From assembly GCF_004116385.1 (NCBI RefSeq), contig NZ_PEIB01000013.1:1-64000 (forward strand): a DNA stretch of 64,000 nt, written 5' to 3'. The notes beneath the pieces are model-generated. The model made no database searches and was not told the DNA's origin. It saw nothing but the letters and a program-made list of their open reading frames with translations. This stretch comes from Veronia nyctiphanis. Its GTDB lineage: Bacteria > Pseudomonadota > Gammaproteobacteria > Enterobacterales > Vibrionaceae. Of this stretch, positions 9,497 to 17,123 are shown in pieces; positions within the stretch are counted from its first letter, which is position 1, and every line of letters starts with the position of its first letter. Both the position numbers and the translations under genes were made by a program.

Positions 9497-11050
9497 ATGA
9501 AAACCGTTAAATCGAAACTGGCCCTGGCATTGTTTGCTGCTGGGCTGAGCTTTTCAGCCGCGGCTGCAGACATCACTGTTGCTTACGATGCAGACCCTGT
9601 TTCGCTTGACCCACATGAGCAGCTTTCTGGCGGTACACTTCAGCTCTCTCATATGGTGTTTGATCCACTTATCCGCTTTAACCAGAACATGGAGTTTGAG
9701 CCTCGCCTTGCTGAAAAGTGGGAGAGACTGAATGACACGACTGTCCGTTTCCATCTCCGTAAAGGTGTGAAATTCCACTCAGGTAATGATTTTACCGCTG
9801 ATGATGTTGTGTGGACCTTCGACCGACTCAAGTCTTCTCCTGACTTCAAAGGCATCTTCACGCCGCTTACAGCGTTGAATAAAGTTGATTCTCATACTGT
9901 TGATATTGTGACTGATGGTTTGTATCCATTGGTGGAAAATGTTGCGACTTATATCTTTGCAATGGACAGTAAGTACTATTCAGGCACGACAGCTGACGGT
10001 AAAGACAAAGCTGAGCTGAAGAAAAATGGTTCAACGTTCGCTTCAACGAACCTTTCAGGTACTGGTGCGTTCAAAATTGCTGATCGCGAACAAGGCGTGA
10101 AGGTTGAGTTTGAGCGCTTTGCAGATTACTGGGATAAATCATCGAAAGGTAATGTCGACAAGTTAACGCTGGTACCAATCAAAGAAGATGCCACCCGCGT
10201 TGCTGCGCTGCTTTCTGGCGATGTTGATATGATTGCTCCGGTATCACCGAATGATTACAAGCGTATCAAAGGTAATGACAAGCTTGATCTTTACACCATG
10301 CCAGGTACTCGAATCATTACGTTCCAGCTCAACCAGAAAGTGTCTGAGCCTCTGCAAAACGTGAAAGTTCGCCAAGCGATCGTGCATGCTGTAAACAATG
10401 AAGGTATTGCCAAGAAGATTATGAAAGGCTCGGGTACCGCAGCAGGTCAACAGAGCCCGGTAGGATATGCTGGATACAATGCCGATCTATCTCCACGTTA
10501 TGATCTGAATAAAGCTAAAGCACTGATGAAAGAAGCGGGTTATGAGAATGGCTTTACGCTGACCATGATTGCGCCAAATAACCGTTATGTGAATGATGAG
10601 AAGATTGCACAGGCTGTTGCGGCGATGCTGGCTAAAATTCAAATCAAAGTAGACCTACAGACCATGCCAAAAGCGCAATACTGGCCTGAGTTTGATAAGT
10701 GTGAATCAGGCATGCAGATGATTGGTTGGCACCCGGATACTGAAGATTCAGCGAACTTCACTGAGTTTTTGGCGATGACGCGTAACTCTGATACGGGTAA
10801 AGGCCAATATAACTGTGGTCACTACTCAAATACCGAAGTTGACAAGCTGGTTGAAGCAGCAAACGGTGAAACAGACCTGAACAAACGTAATCAAATGCTA
10901 CGTGATGTTGAAGCGATGCTTTACAACGACGCTGCGTTTGTTCCTCTTCACTGGCAAGACCCATCCTGGGCAGCTAAGAAAAGCGTTAATATTCAGCCAA
11001 TTATCAATGGTATGAATTTCCCTTACTTCGGCGATCTGGTCGTTAACTAA
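9497..11050 (+). CDS. ABC transporter substrate-binding protein, family 5 (peptide/solute)
   Basis: The periplasmic receptor of the importer. A signal peptide (KSKLALALFAAGLSFSAAAA) leads into the family-5 fold with VSLDPHEQLSGGTLQLSHMV, the typical FEPRLAEKWE and DVVWTFDRL motifs, and a C-terminal cleft region. Two Met codons lie at 9491 and 9497; AAGGAG at 9483-9488 is properly spaced only for 9497, giving 517 residues. The ligand could be oligopeptides, dipeptides or another solute; sequence reading cannot decide. A stem-loop follows the gene and probably stabilises its abundant mRNA. Confidence 0.88.
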   Translation: MKTVKSKLALALFAAGLSFSAAAADITVAYDADPVSLDPHEQLSGGTLQLSHMVFDPLIRFNQNMEFEPRLAEKWERLNDTTVRFHLRKGVKFHSGNDFTADDVVWTFDRLKSSPDFKGIFTPLTALNKVDSHTVDIVTDGLYPLVENVATYIFAMDSKYYSGTTADGKDKAELKKNGSTFASTNLSGTGAFKIADREQGVKVEFERFADYWDKSSKGNVDKLTLVPIKEDATRVAALLSGDVDMIAPVSPNDYKRIKGNDKLDLYTMPGTRIITFQLNQKVSEPLQNVKVRQAIVHAVNNEGIAKKIMKGSGTAAGQQSPVGYAGYNADLSPRYDLNKAKALMKEAGYENGFTLTMIAPNNRYVNDEKIAQAVAAMLAKIQIKVDLQTMPKAQYWPEFDKCESGMQMIGWHPDTEDSANFTEFLAMTRNSDTGKGQYNCGHYSNTEVDKLVEAANGETDLNKRNQMLRDVEAMLYNDAAFVPLHWQDPSWAAKKSVNIQPIINGMNFPYFGDLVVN

Positions 11051-11057
11051 GGTTGTT

Positions 11058-11088
11058 CGCGGGTACCAGAAACAATCTGGTACCCGCG
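11058..11088 (+). terminator. Intercistronic stem-loop after the binding protein gene
   Basis: CGCGGGTACCAG and CTGGTACCCGCG form a perfect 12-base stem with a 7-base loop, followed by TTGTTTTGTTG. It lies inside the importer operon, so partial termination or mRNA protection after the binding-protein cistron is more likely than a full stop. Confidence 0.8.
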
Positions 11089-11129
11089 TTGTTTTGTTGT
11101 TGTAGCCTTAGGGTTTTAGTGAGGTATGC

Positions 11130-12107
11130 ATGATTACGTTTCTTGGAAAACGTGTTTATCAGGCGTTGATTGTAATGTTTGTGATCAGTCTGGTCGCGTT
11201 TTCTATACAGGATAACTTGGGCGATCCCCTTCGTGAGCTTGTAGGGCAGTCTGTTTCTGAGGCAGAACGAAATGTTCTTCGTGAGCAGATGGGCTTGAAT
11301 GACCCGTTTTTGGTCAAATATGGACGATTCATCAAAGACGCCGTACAGGGTGATTTGGGGACTTCTTATTTCTATAAGCGCCCGGTTGTTGATGTCATTT
11401 TAGATAAGTTGATAGCGACATTAGAGCTCGTTGTGGCGGCTACGCTCATCATCATTGTGGTATCTATTCCTCTTGGTGTGTACTCAGCAATTAATCCAAA
11501 TAGCAGGCTGACAAAAGTGATTATGGGTTTCAGTATTGTGGGTATTTCGATACCTGTATTTCTGACCGCCATCATGTTGATGTATGTCTTCTCCATCGAA
11601 CTTAACTGGCTGCCGTCATACGGCCGGGGTGACACTGCTAATGTGCTCGGCTGGGAGTCTGGCTTTTTCACTTTAGATGGGCTTTCGCACCTTATACTGC
11701 CGAGTATTGCCCTTTCGTCCATCATGCTGCCGCTGTTTATCCGCCTTGTGCGTTCTGAAATGCTTGAGGCGCTAAGCACTGAATACGTAAAGTTTGCTCG
11801 TGCAAAGGGTTTGCCGGATAAGCAGGTTTATTATCAGCATGCTTTGAAAAACACTATGTTACCTGTGGTCACAGTCGGTGGTGTGCAGATAGGTACCATG
11901 GTTGCCTACACAATATTGACTGAAAGAGTATTTCAGTGGCCGGGTATGGGCTTTATTTTCCTTGAGGCGATAAACCGTGTAGATACCCCTCTGATTACCG
12001 CCTATGTCATCTTTGTTGGCTTGATATTTGTGGTGACCAATACCTTGGTTGACCTTTTGTATGGTGTGATCAACCCCACTGTAAACCTTACAGGCAAAGG
12101 AGCTTGA
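11130..12107 (+). CDS. ABC transporter permease, DppB-type
   Basis: A 325-residue inner-membrane permease with six predicted helices, starting MITFLGKRVYQALIVMFVIS. The N-terminal half has the usual ERNVLREQMGLNDPFLVKYG motif of the OppB/DppB group. The EAA loop (EYVKFARAKGLPDKQVYYQH) that docks on the ATPase lies near residue 220. Its stop overlaps the leader of the next permease gene. It forms a heterodimeric channel with the DppC-type protein. Confidence 0.92.
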   Translation: MITFLGKRVYQALIVMFVISLVAFSIQDNLGDPLRELVGQSVSEAERNVLREQMGLNDPFLVKYGRFIKDAVQGDLGTSYFYKRPVVDVILDKLIATLELVVAATLIIIVVSIPLGVYSAINPNSRLTKVIMGFSIVGISIPVFLTAIMLMYVFSIELNWLPSYGRGDTANVLGWESGFFTLDGLSHLILPSIALSSIMLPLFIRLVRSEMLEALSTEYVKFARAKGLPDKQVYYQHALKNTMLPVVTVGGVQIGTMVAYTILTERVFQWPGMGFIFLEAINRVDTPLITAYVIFVGLIFVVTNTLVDLLYGVINPTVNLTGKGA

Positions 12108-12109
12108 GG

Positions 12110-13051
12110 ATGAATGATACAACCGCAACGACTCCTTCTCGCTGGCAGCGTTTTTTGGAATCAGATTTTTTCTACTTTTTTAAACGCGACAAGGTGGCAA
12201 TAAGTAGCTTTATTGTTTTTGTCCTCTTTGTTTTAGCCGCTGTTTTTGCGCCAGTGTTATCGCCTACAAACCCCTATGATCTTGCTTCTATCGATTTGAT
12301 GGATTCTGAGTTACCTCCTGCGTGGCTTGATGACGGCGAGACGCGCTTTCTGCTGGGGACAGACAATCAGGGACGAGATATTGTCTCTACCATGATGTAT
12401 GGCCTTCGTATCTCATTGATTATTGGCCTTGGCGCGGTCGCTTTGCAGCTGTTGATAGGTATCGTCATTGGATTGGCAGCCGGCTACTATGGAGGCCGTA
12501 TCGACAGCTTCCTGATGCGGATTGCTGACGTTCAGTTGTCCTTTTCGACCATGATGGTCGCAATCATTGTATCGGCTATCTTTAAAGCCAGTTTTGGCAG
12601 TGACTTTTACAGTCAGTATGCGATTTTGATGTTGGTGGTGATTATCGGGGTGGCTGAATGGCCGCAATACGCAAGAACCGTTCGCGCTTCTGTGTTGGCT
12701 GAGAAAAAGAAAGAGTATGTCGAAGCGGCACAGGTGATGGGCTTTAAGTCTCCGCGTATCATGTTCAGGCATATTTTGCCAAATTGCCTGTCGCCGATAT
12801 TGGTCATTTCGACCGTTCAGGTGGCCAATGCCATTATGTCAGAGGCAGCGCTTTCATTCCTCGGCTTGGGAATGCCAGTTGATAAACCTTCACTGGGGTC
12901 GTTAATAAGTATAGGATTTGATTACATATTCTCCGGATCTTGGTGGATGAGTGCCTTCCCGGGTATTGTGTTAGTGCTTTTAGTTCTGGTCATTAATTTA
13001 CTGGGTGACTGGTTGCGGGATGTCTTCAACCCGAAAGTCTATAAAGGGTAA
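12110..13051 (+). CDS. ABC transporter permease, DppC-type
   Basis: The partner permease, 313 residues, with the OppC N-terminal extension (WQRFLESDFFYFFKRDKVAI), a first helix, and the EAA-like loop KKEYVEAAQVMGFKSPRIMF near residue 210. The frame also contains a TTG at 12104, but ATG 12110 has AAAGGAG seven bases upstream and is the better start. Last gene of the importer operon; a terminator follows at once. Confidence 0.92.
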   Translation: MNDTTATTPSRWQRFLESDFFYFFKRDKVAISSFIVFVLFVLAAVFAPVLSPTNPYDLASIDLMDSELPPAWLDDGETRFLLGTDNQGRDIVSTMMYGLRISLIIGLGAVALQLLIGIVIGLAAGYYGGRIDSFLMRIADVQLSFSTMMVAIIVSAIFKASFGSDFYSQYAILMLVVIIGVAEWPQYARTVRASVLAEKKKEYVEAAQVMGFKSPRIMFRHILPNCLSPILVISTVQVANAIMSEAALSFLGLGMPVDKPSLGSLISIGFDYIFSGSWWMSAFPGIVLVLLVLVINLLGDWLRDVFNPKVYKG

Positions 13052-13060
13052 ACGTCTAAA

Positions 13061-13094
13061 AACAAAAAGCGGCATATGCTGCTTTTTGTTTTTT
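13061..13094 (+). terminator. Terminator of the ABC importer operon
   Basis: AACAAAAAGCGGCAT and ATGCTGCTTTTTGTT pair almost perfectly (one G-T) and end in a T tract. Confidence 0.9.
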
Positions 13095-13255
13095 GGGTGA
13101 CACCTGACTCATCTTTTCGCCGCTCTGGGGCCTATTTCAACCGAATCTCGCTGAATTTTCTGCTTTCTATAGCATCTGAGACACGTCAAGACTTGTTAGT
13201 ATTGCCCATTTAGTCATAAGCTTACCTAGGTATGTTAAGCACAGAGGCGTAAGCT

Positions 13256-13723
13256 TTGTTTCGGGTTATCTTTTTAACTATTGCATTATTAGGCTTTTCG
13301 TTTTCAGTAAATGCGTCACCATCATGTCAGGCTAGCGAAGGTGAGTCTGGTTGGTTGATGCTATCCAGCGATTGTGATGTGGGTGAGGGGCTTTGGGGGC
13401 GCACACCGTCAAAAGATGCAGAGCAGTTTTGGGTCCAATGTAGTATGACTGATCGCGTGCCACCTCCTTGGTTTGCCCAGTTATTGCGCATATCACTCGA
13501 TAATTCACCGCTTTTCTTACGAAAAGAATCTGAGTTGTATCGTTGTCTGGTGGGGCCGTTTGATGATTTTAGGCTTGCGATGGATTCACGAGACAGATTG
13601 AGGCAGCTCCATCCATGGTCAGAAACGTCGTTCATTCGTCAGTTACGCACAGAGCAAGAATCTGCTGAGCCGGAAAAAGGCCCAGCGACAAATGAAGGAA
13701 CGCTACTAAGTCAAACTCGATAG
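13256..13723 (+). CDS. Secreted SPOR-domain-like protein
   Basis: A 155-residue protein with a signal peptide (residues 1-20, ending VNAS). The second half has the pattern YRCLVGPFDDFRLAMDSRDR followed by LRQLHPWSETSFIRQL, resembling a SPOR repeat, which in other proteins binds denuded septal peptidoglycan. Three Cys residues could form disulphides. The start is a TTG with a GAGG-like site upstream; no ATG fits. Its own long-stem terminator follows. No specific function is claimed. Confidence 0.65.
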   Translation: MFRVIFLTIALLGFSFSVNASPSCQASEGESGWLMLSSDCDVGEGLWGRTPSKDAEQFWVQCSMTDRVPPPWFAQLLRISLDNSPLFLRKESELYRCLVGPFDDFRLAMDSRDRLRQLHPWSETSFIRQLRTEQESAEPEKGPATNEGTLLSQTR

Positions 13724-13750
13724 CTAACCTTAAGTCATTGTCATGAAGTC

Positions 13751-13800
13751 GACGCAAAACTGAAGCAGAACGTTAATGCTGTAGTTGTGCGTCTTCTTTT
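13751..13800 (+). terminator. Branched terminator after the SPOR-like gene
   Basis: GACGCA pairs with TGCGTC, then after one mismatch AACT pairs with AGTT, and an inner AGCA/TGCT helix closes the apical loop. TTCTTTTTAT follows. It ends the SPOR-like gene 30 bases after its stop codon. Confidence 0.75.
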
Positions 13801-13911
13801 TATATGATGGTGATTTGTAACAGCTCTCCTCGCTGTCATTTTAGGTATTTCTTATTTCCCTGTCTTTATTTGCTATTTTCTAACCGTTTTGCCAGTCATT
13901 AATTTTCCTAC

Positions 13912-13971
13912 CTGTCACATTGAAGTTGCGACCTTTCACCAATAACTGTTTGACTGTAATTGAAATGTAAA
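13912..13971 (+). promoter_or_regulatory. Possible Pho-box-like half sites upstream of alkaline phosphatase
   Basis: CTGTCAC at 13912-13918 and CTGTAATTGAAATGTAAA at 13954-13971 resemble the PhoB consensus CTGTCAT-N4-CTGTCAT only in part; the second heptamer of each is degenerate. The distance to the nearest -10-like TATATC (13994) is longer than usual. Phosphate control is expected for the family, but this site is a weak candidate. Confidence 0.25.
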
Positions 13972-14048
13972 GTATCGGAAATGAAACATTAATATATCTT
14001 ACCTAACCTTGCGGCGATTTTATTTCGACGTATTTTAGGGAAAGAACG

Positions 14049-15683
14049 ATGAAAAAAACGCTGATGGCAGTCGCTGTATCTTCTGCTGTACTTGCGGGTT
14101 GTGCAAACAACTCGGCAGACGACACTGTAGCGTCAGCTCAGAATACACAGGTTAAAAACGTTATTCTGATGATTGGTGATGGCATGGGCCCACAACAAGT
14201 GGGTTTGCTTGAAGAGTACGTTCGTCGTGCACCGCAGTCTGAACTTGAAAGACAAACAGCACTGTCAAAATTGGCCAATGAAGGTCGCCTTGGACTGTCG
14301 TTAAATGCCCCTCATGGACCACATGGCAAGTTGGTGGTTGATTCTGCTTGTTCGGCAACACAGTTGGCAACAGGTGTGGCAGCGGGCTCAGAAATGATTG
14401 GTCTTGATTATCAAGGTAATGTTGTTGAAACCATTCTGGAGAAAGCTAAGAAAGCGGGTAAAGCAACGGGTCTGGTATCAGATACTCGTATTACGCACGC
14501 AACACCAGCCGCTTTTGCTTCGCATCAGCCTCATCGTTCTTTTGAAGCCAATATTGCTGCAGAGCTGATTGAAAGCGGCAACGTTGACGTCATGCTTTCT
14601 GGCGGCGCACGTGTTTTCCTGCCTTCAGACATCAAAAAGGACAGTGCTGATCAGCAAGTAATGGCAGATTTGGGCGCACCGAAGTCGGTCTACAAAAAGT
14701 CAAAGCGTAAAGATGATCGCAATCTGGTGGTTGAAGCGAAAAGTCAGCACGGTTACGCGCTGGCCTTTGACAAGACGCAGCTAAATGCGGCATCAAGCGA
14801 CAAGCTGCTCGGCTTATTCGCTAACTCGGGTATGGACGACGGTATCGCATACTCGGCGTGTAAGAGAGATGACTCATGTACTCAACCATCACTGCGTGAA
14901 ATGACGCTTAAAGCGCTGGATGTTTTGTCGAAAGATGAAGACGGCTTCTTCCTGATGATTGAGGGTGGCCAGATTGACTGGGCGGGTCATGCAAACGATG
15001 CAGGTTGGATGCTGCATGAACTGCTGAAATTCGATGAAGCTGTTGATGCGGTCTATGAGTGGGTGAAAGAGCGCAATGACACATTGGTGATTGTGACTGC
15101 TGACCATGAAACCGGAAGTTTCGGTTTCAGTTACTCTCGCAAAAATACACCAACGGCCAAGACCCTTCCGGGTGCGGGTATGAAAGGCAACGATTATAAG
15201 CCTAATTTCAACTTTGGTGATCTGGCGCATCTGGACAGACTTTATAACCAAAGTGGTACCTTCTATGACATGCTGAATGCAGCAAGCCCAGACTGGAATT
15301 TTGATGAAGCGTCAGCGAAAGACTGGCAGGAAGCCATCAACCAGTTCAGTGACTACAAAGTTACTCTCGATCAGGCTGCGTCTGTGGGTGAGCGTGAAGA
15401 GAATACTTACTATCAAGCTGACCACAAATACCAGAGCGCGAAGGTAGTACCTCAGTTTGATGACTTTAAAGAGTTTTATGTTTATGCGGATGAGGATCAT
15501 ACTGCGAAAATTGGTCGTGCACTCGCAGCGGATCAGAACGTTGTTTGGGGTACCGGAACGCACACGGCTGCACCTGTACCTGTCTATGCGTTTGGCCCAG
15601 CAGGTTTAACCGAGCAGTTCTCTACCATGCAACACCATGTTGAGGTCGGACAGAAGATGATAAAGGCGCTTGGCCTGAACTGA
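14049..15683 (+). CDS. Alkaline phosphatase, lipoprotein form
   Basis: A PhoA-superfamily phosphomonoesterase. Metal-binding residues sit in LMIGDGMGP (res ~41), the nucleophilic Ser in DSACSATQLATG, and further ligands in FFLMIEGGQIDWAGH and VTADHETGSF. The N terminus is a lipoprotein signal (VLAGC, lipidated Cys about residue 18), so the enzyme should be membrane-anchored on the periplasmic or outer face, unlike soluble E. coli PhoA. Length is 544 residues, longer than E. coli (471), with inserts in the C-terminal half. It stands alone between two terminators. Likely role: release of phosphate from organic esters. Confidence 0.9.
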   Translation: MKKTLMAVAVSSAVLAGCANNSADDTVASAQNTQVKNVILMIGDGMGPQQVGLLEEYVRRAPQSELERQTALSKLANEGRLGLSLNAPHGPHGKLVVDSACSATQLATGVAAGSEMIGLDYQGNVVETILEKAKKAGKATGLVSDTRITHATPAAFASHQPHRSFEANIAAELIESGNVDVMLSGGARVFLPSDIKKDSADQQVMADLGAPKSVYKKSKRKDDRNLVVEAKSQHGYALAFDKTQLNAASSDKLLGLFANSGMDDGIAYSACKRDDSCTQPSLREMTLKALDVLSKDEDGFFLMIEGGQIDWAGHANDAGWMLHELLKFDEAVDAVYEWVKERNDTLVIVTADHETGSFGFSYSRKNTPTAKTLPGAGMKGNDYKPNFNFGDLAHLDRLYNQSGTFYDMLNAASPDWNFDEASAKDWQEAINQFSDYKVTLDQAASVGEREENTYYQADHKYQSAKVVPQFDDFKEFYVYADEDHTAKIGRALAADQNVVWGTGTHTAAPVPVYAFGPAGLTEQFSTMQHHVEVGQKMIKALGLN

Positions 15684-15701
15684 TTTTTGACCTTAAAAAG
15701 T

Positions 15702-15726
15702 AAGCCGCCTTTGGGCGGCTTTTTTG
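15702..15726 (+). terminator. Terminator of the alkaline phosphatase gene
   Basis: AAGCCGCC and GGGCGGCTT form a GC-rich stem with a T tract, 18 bases after the stop codon. Confidence 0.92.
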
Positions 15727-15738
15727 TTCATCACTCTT

Positions 15739-15759
15739 CAGTTTTGATGGCCAAAACTG
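15739..15759. promoter_or_regulatory. 21-base dyad, candidate enhancer for the sigma-54 promoter
   Basis: CAGTTTTG and CAAAACTG are perfect 8-base inverted arms around ATGGC. The dyad lies about 110-130 bases upstream of the sigma-54 promoter at 15869-15885, the usual position of an activator-binding site. It has no T tract, and the previous gene already has a terminator. Binding by the activator at 17124-19415 is inferred. Confidence 0.5.
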
Positions 15760-15868
15760 TCCGTCTACTTCTTTAAATCACACCAAGGTGGCCAACTTCG
15801 GTCGCAATTTTTTTGTTATTTCTCTGTTCACTCACCATTTTTTGCGATAAAAACTTCATTAACGCTCT

Positions 15869-15885
15869 TGGCGCTATTTTTGCTT
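15869..15885 (+). promoter_or_regulatory. Sigma-54 (-24/-12) promoter of the kinase-fold gene
   Basis: TGGCGC-N5-TTGCTT matches the sigma-54 consensus TGGCAC-N5-TTGCA/T, with the invariant GG and GC exactly ten bases apart. Transcription would start near 15895, leaving a ~98-base leader before the ATG at 15993. A sigma-54 activator gene lies on the opposite strand just beyond. Confidence 0.7.
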
Positions 15886-15992
15886 ATATACTAGATGGTT
15901 ACGGGGGCGGCTCTCTGGTGGTGGGGATATGGCGAGCCTTTTCCGGCGGGTAAACAGTATTACCCGAGAAACAGAAACTGGGAGACGGTGAA

Positions 15993-16868
15993 ATGGATTT
16001 TCAGCATACATTCAAAGAGAGCTTATTTGATTCACATCCTGGCCGCTTAAGTGTCAGCCTCGCACAATATTACAGAGAGCATCAGAAATTTTGCAATATG
16101 GCGGCGTCTTTGACGGGCCAACAGTTAGCAGTTTGCCATCAACTCTTGACCTCCAACATCCGTTTCATGAGTAATGATCTCATGGCTCGCGATGCGAAAG
16201 TACCTACTTTCGACCCCTATAAACTTGATACTGCCTCGTCGTTCAGTCCGGCCCAACAAGAGATGAATGACTTAATTGTCAACAATAACGAGATGTGCCA
16301 GGCGCTGGAGTCTCTTCAAGATATGTGGACAGTAAACGGCTTCATTCACAGTGATCTACGGCTGGAAAACTGTATGTTGCAATTGGAGTCGAGTTCAAAC
16401 AGTAAACCTAAAAATGTCACCTTTCTTGACTGGGAGAGTTTTCAGACCGGCGATGTCGCGTGGGATATTGCTGGTGTGATGGCAGGCTTTTTGAGCATTC
16501 TTTCTCTCGGTAATGTTAACGACTCCTATACCGGTAAAGAGCTTAACAACAGTGCAGTGACCTACCGAAAAAAGAGCGAGCATATTACCCAGCAAATGCG
16601 CTCGTTTTGTCTCTCTTACCTGCAGCAAGGCAAGATAGGTTCTTTGCATGTTAAAACGCTTTTGAACCGGGTGATTAACTTCAGTGCGGCCCGGCTTCTT
16701 TCCTTGTCTCTCGATAGCCTGTCTGGAAAAGAGGAAATGACACTTGATGGCCTTCTTCATCTCCAGTTGGCGCAGAATATTCTTGAAGACCCAGAGAAAA
16801 GCCGTAAAACTCTTCTCGCTGGTGACGGCCAACCCATGCCATCAACAAGATCAGATGTTTGTTGTTGA
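15993..16868 (+). CDS. Short phosphotransferase (APH/choline-kinase fold), function unknown
   Basis: A 291-residue protein with a kinase-like catalytic lobe. FIHSDLRLENCML (res 117-129) matches the HxDxxxxN catalytic loop, and FLDWESFQTGDVAWDIAGV (144-162) matches the metal-binding DWE...GDxxWD segment of aminoglycoside phosphotransferases. The ~115 residues before it are too few for a complete N lobe, and no Gly-rich loop or conserved Lys is evident, so it may be degenerate or need a partner. The start has GGGAG upstream. It is driven by a sigma-54 promoter and converges on the activator gene. Substrate unknown. Confidence 0.65.
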   Translation: MDFQHTFKESLFDSHPGRLSVSLAQYYREHQKFCNMAASLTGQQLAVCHQLLTSNIRFMSNDLMARDAKVPTFDPYKLDTASSFSPAQQEMNDLIVNNNEMCQALESLQDMWTVNGFIHSDLRLENCMLQLESSSNSKPKNVTFLDWESFQTGDVAWDIAGVMAGFLSILSLGNVNDSYTGKELNNSAVTYRKKSEHITQQMRSFCLSYLQQGKIGSLHVKTLLNRVINFSAARLLSLSLDSLSGKEEMTLDGLLHLQLAQNILEDPEKSRKTLLAGDGQPMPSTRSDVCC

Positions 16869-17019
16869 TGGCAGATTATCCTCTCGAAACTTGCGCCTGA
16901 TGTGACCCACTCAGTCTGTTTATCTAATTCACCAAGTCCTCACTATTCTCAGTCTCTCTTCGAATACAGTCTCTAGGCTGGTAAACACTCAATCACTGAA
17001 AAGGCCTATCGAAAGGAAT

Positions 17020-17048
17020 GCGTTGGTGCTAGGAGCAACGCTTTGTTT
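17020..17048 (+). terminator. Weak candidate terminator after the kinase-fold gene
   Basis: GCGTT/AACGC with an inner GCT/AGC helix, followed by TTTGTTT. It lies in the 255-base gap between convergent genes, in which I see no other gene. Confidence 0.35.
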
Positions 17049-17123
17049 GATGGCATTGGTTGATTGCAAAGAAAAGGGACTGAAATGATCAGCCCCATTG
17101 CATGGTGTAGGGTAAAGACTGTA

